Part shown: in pieces, positions 1 to 8,345 of the stretch | Layout of the letters: every line of letters starts with the position of its first letter | How positions within the stretch are numbered: the first letter of the stretch is position 1 | Source: Salisapilia sapeloensis | Lineage: Eukaryota > Oomycota > Peronosporomycetes > Peronosporales > Salisapiliaceae | Length of the DNA: 64,000 nt | Assembly (NCBI GenBank): GCA_023334545.1 | Contig: JAADVB010000056.1 | Coordinates: forward strand, 23,211 to 87,210 | Direction of reading: 5' to 3' | Program-made: the position numbers and the translations under genes | The notes under the pieces: model-generated | Told to the model about the DNA's origin: nothing | Databases searched by the model: none | The model's input: only the letters and a program-made list of their open reading frames with translations

Positions 1-1651
1 GAGATGTACTCGTGCCTGCACTCCACGTCCGGTGCTTGCCGATCGATAAGGGTGCTTCGTGCGTCGACATGTTGTTGACACCAGCGTCGGACGGTCCAGA
101 GGACATTTGGTTCCACATGGACGGTCCGGACCTTGGCGTCGGTGTTGTGAGGAGCGGACCACTAGTGCTAAAGGCAGACGACTCTCTTGTCGGCGGCGTG
201 GCACTGATGATCGCTTCGTACGTACTGCTTTCCATACTACATCGATCGACAGGTTGAACAGCGGACGGAGGAGAAACGACAGGAGGATCATTCGAAGGTT
301 TCAAGAGGATATGACCGATAGATGACGCACGTACGCGTGCGCCACCATGCAACAACTCTTCTTTCGCGACTTCCAACGAGCTTTCGTCGTATACGTTATA
401 TATACACAATTTGCAGAAGACCATTCGTTGCTTACTAACGCGAAGCCGTTGTTCGTCTTCAAGACACACTTGTCGCGTCTGTCGGCAGCGAGAGCAGACG
501 GGGGAGTGGCATAGTTGGCACGCAGTCGTGCGCGAGAAGGAGCTGAACGGACGATTGCAGGTGCTGCAATTGTGCTGGACGAAGCTCGTCTTCCGACGTA
601 GCTTGGTGCTGGCCATCGAGTCCCCCAGGCCGTTCGTGCTGCTTGCGAGGTCGCTCGTGGAAGACGCGAGACGATCGGAATCGACGGAAGAGTCAGTGGG
701 ACGGAGCATGCTCTGTACTCGATGCGCGAGTTTCTTGCTCTGTGCCCACTTGGACGACTTACGGCAGGTCGTGAGCGCTCCTGCGACGGCTCGGAGTGCC
801 AGCATCTCTAGCACGTGTCCTCCAGGCTCGACTCGAGCCTTCATGAAGACGTCTACTTCATTGTGTCCGACCTCCTTGTACAAGTAGCAGGACGAGAGTT
901 TGGCTCGAAGGATATGCTGGTCCGTTAGTTCTCTACAGGCAGCAAGCGTGACGGAGTGAAGGAGATGGAAACCGATGCGATCTCCATTCGGACGCAAGAG
1001 GACACCAGAGTACTCGAGCAAGATCAAGTCTCGAGGTCGAACGAACTTCTTCGCGAGCTTCTGCCGATTGTCTTTGACGAGCCACTTGATGCCGAGGAAG
1101 CGAAAGGGTTCGGCTGGAGACGGACCTTTCATCTGGTGCAGTACAGCTCCGTCGGCAATCGCGTCTTCGAGGAAGGAAGTGCGCATGCGCATGGCTTGCG
1201 TCGTCGTGGACACCACGCCGTACATGACGTCGTCGAGGGTGCCAGCGATGGTTCCGACGGCCAGGAGCTTTGGCAAGTGGCTGTTCGGTCGTCTCATGCT
1301 CGGGTGTGGGATCGGGATCTCGGATGCTGCCGGCATGTCACTCTGTACATCTTGGTAATCGTCATTGTCCGCGTTTTGTCGAGGTGATGCCGGTCCGTCT
1401 TCCGTCGTTTCACTGTATTGACTCTTGTGTGTTTTCGATTGCCGCTTGCGGTCTTTGTAGACGACGACATTATCTCGACGCTTGAGAGGTTTCCATCGCC
1501 GAGAATCGACCTGATGCTTGTCCTTGGTGACGTGTCGGTCATAATTATGGAGCGTCTCTCGGACGAGGGAATTGGCGAGCTGCTCGTACACTTGGACGTC
1601 ATCGGAGGAAAGTTCTACTGTACTAAAGACGTCATGCTTTTCGACGGCCAT
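1..1651 (-). CDS. START-like / FYVE-like zinc finger protein (3' end outside window)
   Basis: The reverse frame is open from the ATG at 1651 to the left window edge without a stop, so this is a 5'-complete, 3'-truncated gene of at least 550 codons. The N-terminal half (about residues 10-290) resembles the START-like lipid-binding module of the oomycete FYVE/START family: a QVDSRRWKPLK segment, then GTIAGTLDDVMYGVVS and PFRFLGIKWLVK. A Cys-rich finger follows (about residues 330-385) with four CxxC pairs (CSTC, CQLC, CSRC, CKLC). That spacing fits FYVE, but the basic R(R/K)HHCR patch that binds PI3P in canonical FYVE domains is not visible. The tail is Ser/Thr/Pro-rich. It lies head to head with a paralogue starting at 2039. 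A phosphoinositide or lipid-related membrane role is inferred from the family only. The ATG at 1651 was chosen because it immediately precedes the conserved N-terminal block. Confidence 0.8.
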   Translation of the reverse strand, partial: MAVEKHDVFSTVELSSDDVQVYEQLANSLVRETLHNYDRHVTKDKHQVDSRRWKPLKRRDNVVVYKDRKRQSKTHKSQYSETTEDGPASPRQNADNDDYQDVQSDMPAASEIPIPHPSMRRPNSHLPKLLAVGTIAGTLDDVMYGVVSTTTQAMRMRTSFLEDAIADGAVLHQMKGPSPAEPFRFLGIKWLVKDNRQKLAKKFVRPRDLILLEYSGVLLRPNGDRIGFHLLHSVTLAACRELTDQHILRAKLSSCYLYKEVGHNEVDVFMKARVEPGGHVLEMLALRAVAGALTTCRKSSKWAQSKKLAHRVQSMLRPTDSSVDSDRLASSTSDLASSTNGLGDSMASTKLRRKTSFVQHNCSTCNRPFSSFSRTTACQLCHSPVCSRCRQTRQVCLEDEQRLRVSKQRMVFCKLCIYNVYDESSLEVAKEELLHGGARVRASSIGHILLKPSNDPPVVSPPSAVQPVDRCSMESSTYEAIISATPPTRESSAFSTSGPLLTTPTPRSGPSMWNQMSSGPSDAGVNNMSTHEAPLSIGKHRTWSAGTSTS

Positions 1652-2038
1652 TTCCAAAGTCCAGGACGAAAGAGCTAGTGACCGAGGTCGAGGTCGAGGA
1701 CGTAATGCATCTACCTACTGGCTTGATAAGAGAGTCGGAGACTCTCCACCCACTGCCACTATCTACGTTCCTTACCACCCACGTTTACAACCACCCGACT
1801 CGACAAGCATCCTTCATCCATCTTCCATCCGTTCGAATGGAAGGATCTTGATAGGAGATGCATTTAAATATGTTCATACGTATTACACAAGGTCGATCGA
1901 TAAAGTTGAAGGAAGCAGAGAAGGATGATCGACTTGCATCTACTTTGGTTTTGAACGTTTGCAACGTCGTTTGAAACGGTCCATGGAACGAGTGCATGGA
2001 CCCAGCTGCGGTCGAACGGGAGCACACTGGGTTTTCGC
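1652..2038. promoter_or_regulatory. Divergent intergenic region between two START/FYVE-like paralogues
   Basis: These 387 bases separate two head-to-head paralogous genes and must hold the promoters of both. I see no clear Inr match to the oomycete core promoter and no open frame that looks coding. Confidence 0.4.
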
Positions 2039-3493
2039 ATGGAGCACTACACGCACTTTCGGGAGACCGTGGCAGGCTCTGTGGATACAGTAGTCCAGCA
2101 GTACTTGTCCTGTTGCACGAATGGCCAAGGTCTGTGTCATATCGACCCAGCCAAGTATAAATTCGTGAAGCGGAAGCAGCATGTCCGTTGTTATCGTCCG
2201 ACGAGTGATTACAAAGCTCTACGAGCTCCTGGAGAAGTATTAGCGACTGGAGAGACGCCAGGCACCGTAGATGACTTGCTCTATGGGTGTGTGAACTTGA
2301 CAGACGAAACAATGCGTCTCGACAGCGACCTTGTCAAAGGCAGTGACCTCATGGACTGTCGTGTCCTGGCGACGTTAGAAGCTCCAAGTACTCAAGACCC
2401 ATTTCGCAGCCTTGCTGTCAAGTGGCTGTTACGCAAGTACTCGAGCATCTCGCAGCCTCGAGACTATGTCTATCTCGAAGCTACGGGCACGACGACCGTA
2501 GCGTCGGATGACGGCGGAGGGCCCATCCGCATCGGGTATCAAGTCGTCCAGTCGATTGACTTTGCGTCAGCACCCAGTTTCTCTCGTAACGCCCACATCG
2601 TTCGTGGTCATATGCACTCTTGTCTTTTATTTCGTCAACGCCCTGGTCGCGACGTCGAGCTCTTTTTCCTCGGGTCTGTCGATCCGCAAGGAGGTCTCAA
2701 GGAAAAAGTCGGCGCGACGATCGCGATGGACCTTGTGTCAACATCTTCTAGACATTTCGACAGTGCGCAGATGAAGAAACTAACGTACGTCGTTCGATCT
2801 CGTTGCTTTCGTACGATCGAGGCGGAGGAAGAGGAGAAGCGTCGCGAGTATGCTTTGTTCAAGTCCTCTTCTTCTACTCGTCCTTCCTTACATATTCGTC
2901 ATACACCTATTGCATGTGTCGTCTGTGATCGATCTTTACGTCTACATTCGAAAAGTAAATGCAGGTCCTGTGGTGCGACGGCCGTGTGCTCTCGCTGTCG
3001 TGTCTACAAGCACGTCTTGGTCTCGAATGAAGACGTCGAGCGGCTCAAGCTCGAGTTCTGTACCGAGTGCATCGGTGCGTCAGAGGCTCTGGATGCTGCT
3101 CACGTTGCGACACGAGAGCTCCAGATGCTGTCGGGCGACATGCCAACCGGTCGGCGGACTGTGCGAACAACGTCCGGTGCGAAGGACGTGACTCGGAGAC
3201 GAGTGAAGAGCGCCGAGAGTCTCGCGGAAGATGAGGCGAATCGGACGCGAGATGGGTTTGCTAAGCTGACCAAGTCACTTCCGACGCGCACGAGGTCGTA
3301 TACGGATGTGACGAGACGGATGCCGCTGTTGAGTAGTAAGGAAGCAAAGGAAGCGTTGCCGGCGGAAGCAACGATTGTGTTTGATAAGATGGACGATGAC
3401 TGTCCGATTTTGGAGATGACACCAGAGCTGGAGGACGACGTGCTTGTGCATGTCGACTTACTTTGTATGCCGAGTGTCGTGGAAGAAAGCTAG
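2039..3493 (+). CDS. START-like / FYVE-like zinc finger protein, 484 aa
   Basis: A complete single-exon gene of 484 residues. Residues about 1-265 match the START-like part of its divergent neighbour (GTVDDLLYGCVN, DPFRSLAVKWLLRK, then a DYVYLEATG strand). Residues about 290-345 hold eight cysteines in four CxxC pairs (CVVC, CRSC, CSRC, CTEC), which fits a divergent FYVE-type zinc finger without the RRHHCR patch. The C-terminal 130 residues are basic and Ser/Thr-rich, then acidic. No in-frame ATG lies just upstream; two out-of-frame ATGs occur in the leader (about 1983 and 1996). Function is inferred from family only: binding a lipid or phosphoinositide at endomembranes. Confidence 0.85.
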   Translation: MEHYTHFRETVAGSVDTVVQQYLSCCTNGQGLCHIDPAKYKFVKRKQHVRCYRPTSDYKALRAPGEVLATGETPGTVDDLLYGCVNLTDETMRLDSDLVKGSDLMDCRVLATLEAPSTQDPFRSLAVKWLLRKYSSISQPRDYVYLEATGTTTVASDDGGGPIRIGYQVVQSIDFASAPSFSRNAHIVRGHMHSCLLFRQRPGRDVELFFLGSVDPQGGLKEKVGATIAMDLVSTSSRHFDSAQMKKLTYVVRSRCFRTIEAEEEEKRREYALFKSSSSTRPSLHIRHTPIACVVCDRSLRLHSKSKCRSCGATAVCSRCRVYKHVLVSNEDVERLKLEFCTECIGASEALDAAHVATRELQMLSGDMPTGRRTVRTTSGAKDVTRRRVKSAESLAEDEANRTRDGFAKLTKSLPTRTRSYTDVTRRMPLLSSKEAKEALPAEATIVFDKMDDDCPILEMTPELEDDVLVHVDLLCMPSVVEES

Positions 3494-4294
3494 TACAGTA
3501 TGAACTTGTAGCAAGGTACGAATAAGAATGGAAATCAATTTTGAAAGACTTGGAGCTGTTTGTATCTTGTTAGCAAGTCACTTTTTAATAGTCTTGTGCT
3601 GCTGAATGGAGAGTTTGGACAAAATAGGCTCGGTCGAGGTACTGGACTATTGTAGAAATATAGTTTTACAAGTAAAAGTTATATATATGTAGTTTATTAT
3701 TTACATGTACTTCTGATCTATAGCTAGAGGTATTGATGCGGTGGGTTTTGATACTGTGGGTACAATACAAGGTTGTTATGGCCTCTTGCATGTGTGCAGG
3801 AGAGTCGGGAGGAAGGATGTACTGGATCTTGAATGCAATGGTCTGTCGTACGTCCGCTGTCGAGCGATCGAAAGTGGAGTTGTGGTGCACACCAGCTGCC
3901 CGTGTTCAAACAAAAGTACAAGTACGACTCCACGCAAGTCTCTTTCCCCTCCGCCGTTACCGACCTCCAACTCGCTACAAGCCAAGAGCAGCTATCTCAT
4001 CTACAAGCAGCCTCCACGACTGCATCCTGTTCAGAACTTGAACCAGTTCATATCAACTGAAACGGATCGAATAAGATCGCAAGTGTATGCACAATCGACT
4101 AAGACTCAACGGGCACTATCTACATCTACAAGTAGACGAACGTCTCCATCTCCATCTCTATCGCCTCGCTCCATGTACCCATCTATCGTCCTCCTTCGAC
4201 GTTTCGTAATATACTTGCTTTTTGTATACCATACAACACTTGGGTGGAACAGAGCCTGGCCAGTCGATCAGTCGAACGAGGTTCGTGGCACTGG
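3494..4294. other. Gene-free interval
   Basis: About 800 bases with several short overlapping frames on both strands, none with a recognisable domain. The right part must hold the promoter of the PP2A B56-like gene. No repeat or RNA gene was seen. Confidence 0.5.
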
Positions 4295-6109
4295 ATGAAG
4301 GACAAGGACCGACCGACTGCATCCGGCCGCAAGAGCCGTCGTAATGGCAGTTCCGTGCCGACGGTCTCCATCTCTCGTAGGCGAAGTGGCAGTGAGAGCA
4401 GCAACGACGGACAGGATGCTTCGTCTCCGCTATCGTCACCGATGAGTCGATTGTCCGTGAGCGCTCCTGTCTTCACGCCGCAGACGACCGACGCAGCGTC
4501 TTCACCGCGCTCAAACAAGTCCCTAGATGCAGGCAAGAAGAAGAAGAAAGATACAGACAAGAAGAGCAAACGCAAGAGTGGATCGAGGTCCATGGCGAAC
4601 GTCACGATTCGACCGAACATCTCGTCCGATCCGCCCGAGGTAAAGAAACCAATCTCCAGCACCTCTTCTAAAGACAAGGAGCCTCGAGAACAGGAACGGA
4701 AGAAAGTAGGTAGTAAGAAGACAGGTTCTAGCAGCACGTCCAAGTCTCTGGACACTCGGTCTTCCGGCCCTCGACAGCGTATCGGTGCCAAAGGTTTCTC
4801 TCGAACGTCCACACTGACCAAGTCGACCTCTACCAAGCGTCCTGCGCCTAAGAAAGCCGACAAGGCCAAGTCGATCTTTGATTCCGACGACGAAGAGAGC
4901 GAAGACGAGTCGGATGACGAAGTGTACCCTGAAGGTACCACTCGCAAGAAGACCGCGAGTGCCTTCCCGGAGCGTCTGACGCTCTTTAGCCAGCAGAAAC
5001 GTATCCCGAACAAGCGTGTTAGTCGAGAGAATGTCGTCGATACTATCTTTTCCACTCTTTTCGCAAAACCCGATAAAGCGACGAGTCGTCGACCGACGCT
5101 AAGTGTCTTTGGCGACGATGATACTGGTACAGACACGGATGAGCCAAATGAAGAGCTCGTGAAGCAAGGCTTGACCCAAGCACTCTTCCGAGACCACATC
5201 TCGAACCTGTCGTTAGATGCCGAGACAGCATCCACGCGACAGGAGATGGTTGAGAAAGCCATCACGCCTGCGCTCATCCACACGCTCGTGACCGAGATGC
5301 GCTTCGAGGACTTTCGCACCGCGAGTCCTCGTCTCGACCTCTTACGCGCCATCCATCGCAATTGCCCGACCAAACGGCTGGCGATCAGTCAGGCGCTGTC
5401 GGACGCTGCGAATCTCCGACTGGACTTTGTCCAGGCGATGCAATCGAAAGCACAGGCACTCGAGATTGAACGACCGAAAGCGATCGTGAAGCATACGAGT
5501 GATCATGGACATGGGTTTACAGAACTCCTACGCTACGCGATTGAACACATGGGTGAAAGTGCTTTAGGCTTAGAAGAAGGAACGAGTGATAGGGAAGAAG
5601 CAGAGATGGCGAGGAACTACATGCGGGTGCTAACGAGTCTATGGAAGGCACATTGGAGAGACACGGCTGGTACAGACGATGAAGAGCTGATCGACTGCGC
5701 GGGGCAGTTTGTGGCCTATCTACCGCACGTAAGTGGTCCGTTGATTCGACGGCTGCTGACAGCATGGCCGCATCGATACCCTTCTCAGCAGGTGGTGGCG
5801 ATTCGGATGCTCGCGCGTGTCATCATGTCCGGTCCGCCGTTGAATCAAGTGGAAGGATATGAAGAGCTACTGGGAAAGATCTTTCGTAAACTATCACGAT
5901 GCGTCCAGAGTCTGCATGTGGATGTCGCGCAGGAAGCGCTGGCGTTCACTGGTAGTCAGTTCGTCATGGTCCACTTCATCTCGACGAGTGAGCGCGTGTA
6001 TAGTCTCTTGTCGTCTGCTTTCCATGCGGCTGCTTTGAACCATTGGAACGCAAGTGTGCGTGAGTCGGCGGATGCGAATTTTGATCGAGCGTTGGACTAT
6101 AGCATCTAA
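4295..6109 (+). CDS. PP2A regulatory subunit B56 (B')-like protein
   Basis: 604 residues. The first 230 or so are low-complexity, rich in Ser, Lys and Arg (for example a KKKKKDTDKKSKRKSGS run), with an acidic patch near 215-225. From about residue 245 to the end the sequence follows the helical HEAT-like fold of the B56/PPP2R5 family: LLRAIHRNCP, a C-terminal CAGQFVAYLPHVSGPLIRRLL segment, then YEELLGKIFRKLSRCVQSLHVDVAQEAL and a terminal LNHWNASVRE. B56 subunits recruit substrates carrying LxxIxE motifs to protein phosphatase 2A. Identity to typical B56 looks low, so retention of the substrate groove is uncertain. The frame is open from a GTG at 4244, but 4295 is the first ATG. The long basic N-terminus is unusual for the family and could be nuclear-targeting. 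Confidence 0.75.
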   Translation: MKDKDRPTASGRKSRRNGSSVPTVSISRRRSGSESSNDGQDASSPLSSPMSRLSVSAPVFTPQTTDAASSPRSNKSLDAGKKKKKDTDKKSKRKSGSRSMANVTIRPNISSDPPEVKKPISSTSSKDKEPREQERKKVGSKKTGSSSTSKSLDTRSSGPRQRIGAKGFSRTSTLTKSTSTKRPAPKKADKAKSIFDSDDEESEDESDDEVYPEGTTRKKTASAFPERLTLFSQQKRIPNKRVSRENVVDTIFSTLFAKPDKATSRRPTLSVFGDDDTGTDTDEPNEELVKQGLTQALFRDHISNLSLDAETASTRQEMVEKAITPALIHTLVTEMRFEDFRTASPRLDLLRAIHRNCPTKRLAISQALSDAANLRLDFVQAMQSKAQALEIERPKAIVKHTSDHGHGFTELLRYAIEHMGESALGLEEGTSDREEAEMARNYMRVLTSLWKAHWRDTAGTDDEELIDCAGQFVAYLPHVSGPLIRRLLTAWPHRYPSQQVVAIRMLARVIMSGPPLNQVEGYEELLGKIFRKLSRCVQSLHVDVAQEALAFTGSQFVMVHFISTSERVYSLLSSAFHAAALNHWNASVRESADANFDRALDYSI

Positions 6110-6201
6110 CGAGAGACGAGTGTTTTTTTATAAGGCTGTAGAGGAGGAAGAGATAGATCAACATGAAGGATATGGAAAGAAAGAGTTGGTTTCGAAAGAG
6201 G

Positions 6202-7112
6202 TTAGTGCTGACCTCGACAGCCACTCATGTCGAAGCCACAGGCCATCGAAATGACTAAATAGAGCACAAACTAGAATAGAGGATGAATAAAGAGATGGAA
6301 ATGCACGAGATAGAAAACGTACGACGGCGAGGAAGAAGAGGAGCAGGTAGAGTTTCATCTTGCGGCGCCACATGGTTCGTCGGAGCTGACCGCCGGAGCG
6401 AGAGAATTTGACGGAGCTCGAGTTGAGCTTGTCCGTTCGGTCGACGAGCAGCTCAAGCTTCTTGCCGCGGTCCCAGATCTTGTCTAGGACGGAGCTAAGA
6501 AAAGAGTATCAGATCTGATAACGAATGGAGTACCGATGTTTTCGACGGCGATGTCCTTGACCTCATCCAGTTGCTGCTGGGCTCTCGTAAGCGAGTCTGC
6601 TTCCGAGTTCGAGTTGTAGTACTCCTAGACAGGATGTAAGAGAAGGGAGAGAGGAGTGTACTGTGATTGTACCATCTGACGGCGGATGACGTGTTGGAAC
6701 TCTTCGTTCATGGCGAACGCGATGGCGTTGGCACCGCGGTTGCCGTACATGGCTCGGAAACGTGTCTTGAGGTCCTCGAGGAAGAGGAAAGCTACGCGCC
6801 GTTTGTGGTCTTTTTCTGCCATGCAGAGAAATGTCATGCCGTCATCGACGATATAGTGGAAGACATGTCTATAGGAGGTTAGAGGCTGGAGGTAAGAGGT
6901 AGCGACAGAACGTACTGGTCGTAGGTGTAGCTCATGCGTCCATCGGTGGTGGGGATCTTGGAGAGTAAGGCTCTTGTGACGGTGGGGAAGTTGCCGGATG
7001 CAGCCGTGTATTCGGCTAGCACCGTGTTCTCCCTTGCCACTAGACCGTAGACCTACGATGGAGAGGTTGAGAAGGAGGAGATATGGAGAGAGGACGAGAT
7101 GCGTACCAACAT
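6202..7112 (-). CDS. VAMP7: VAMP7-type longin R-SNARE, six exons
   Basis: Spliced coding exons on the reverse strand: 7112-7107, 7052-6916, 6868-6673, 6624-6534, 6483-6323 and 6270-6202, giving 219 aa. The introns are only 54, 47, 48, 50 and 52 nt and all begin GTAC and end TAG. The product has a longin domain (start MLVYGLVARENTVLAEYT), an R-SNARE motif with the zero-layer arginine in KIWDRGKKLELLVD, the family block RRTMWRRKMKLYLLLFFLAV, one transmembrane segment and a short luminal tail ending CGFDMSGCRGQH. VAMP7-type SNAREs drive fusion at late endosomes, lysosomes/vacuoles and the plasma membrane. The start codon sits in an exon with only two coding codons. The acceptor of the fourth intron was placed at 6484 because the upstream CTTAG option leads to a frame stop. 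Confidence 0.9.
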
Positions 7113-8345
7113 CCCAAGCTTCTTCTTGTCTTTCGGTACTAGTGGGGTCTCGAAATAGATGCTGTAAAGCGTCTTGGAATATAGACAGCGGTGGAGTAGC
7201 TGCTGGAAATGACTTGGGTTTTGTATATCGACCATCGAAACGGTTGTTAGCTTCAAGTTCATCGACTTGACTTGGGTTGAATATGGGGAGTTGACTTTGG
7301 TTTTGGAGTAGATAGCATGGAAGAGCATGCGAAGGACTACTACAGATGCATGTTTTGGTGGCTATATAGGATGGGTAAATTTATGTTTTCTAGGCAGAGT
7401 AGCGTGTTCTATGTGTGATGTTCCATTTGGTCTTTACTGAAGATGCACTTGAAATGGATATCTTTCGTTGGTCTTTCTGAACTTTTGACGTCGTCTGCTC
7501 TTGAGATATATGTCGAAGCACTCTTCCTTCTTATTGATAAAACAATCAGGTTTTCTTTCCTTATCGCTTATGTCGTTCAGTATCACGTCTTCCTCCTCTT
7601 CATGGAAACCTACATACCTTTATACAAACGTTATGTAAACCCATCGCACTAAACTTCCATTCTCTATCGTCCAAAGGCTCATCTCCAGATTCTCTTGTGT
7701 AGTTCAAGTCGACGATCAACTTGAGAAGCACATCTCAATACAAAGCTGTCTCACCTCCTCTCCTTCCATCCTTGTGTCAACTTGGTCATACCTGACCCAA
7801 ATCAACACTTTACTTTGGTCAGACGACTCAACGCAATCGCGAAATAAGCATATGGACTATCAAGATGACGAACGGATTCATCAGGAGATATAGAGGTTCA
7901 GAGTCGACATGCACGAGCAAAGAACATATACATACTCCAATTTGTTTCAGATACACAACAGTCAAGACAATAAACATCTCCACAGCACCAAGGACCTGTA
8001 TCTCTTCACCATACTAGACAAGAAGCCCACGTAACCTCCATGGCATGACACTTGCAACCTCTTCAGCACCCTCCATCCACCCCAATACAAATACCCAGAA
8101 GACGCTCCTACTCTACCTACAATCCAAAGACTCCATCCTACAGTCTACACATTCAAATAGCAGCCACTTCCTCCTATGAGCACGCTCCTACGCCTCGTAC
8201 GCTGTCTTCCGCCCGTCTCATAAAACCTATGATGGCATTTTATGTAAACACATATATTTTGGCGCCATTGTGCGTTTTTGGCTGGAGTAGCTCTCGCTCC
8301 ATCCGACGTGCTGCTACTGTCTCTATCCGTCATTCATCTTCTAGT
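7113..8345. other. Gene-free interval between VAMP7 and ATAD2-like gene
   Basis: About 1.2 kb holding the divergent promoters of the two flanking genes and the VAMP7 5' untranslated exon. Short frames exist but none resembles a protein. No repeats or RNA genes were recognised. Confidence 0.5.

Noticed and set aside
59-1485. Several forward frames in the first 1.5 kb
   Set aside because: They overlap the reverse START/FYVE-like gene, whose translation shows conserved domain sequence throughout.
4183-5373. 396-codon reverse frame opposite the PP2A B56-like gene
   Set aside because: It is the complement of the Ser/Lys-rich N-terminus and gives a Ser/Leu/Phe-rich product without domain.
6484-6533. 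VAMP7 intron 4 ending at the earlier CTTAG
   Set aside because: That acceptor reads into a TAG three codons later and gives an extra half-heptad in the SNARE motif; the CCTAG eleven bases downstream restores the normal NIDK..DRG spacing.
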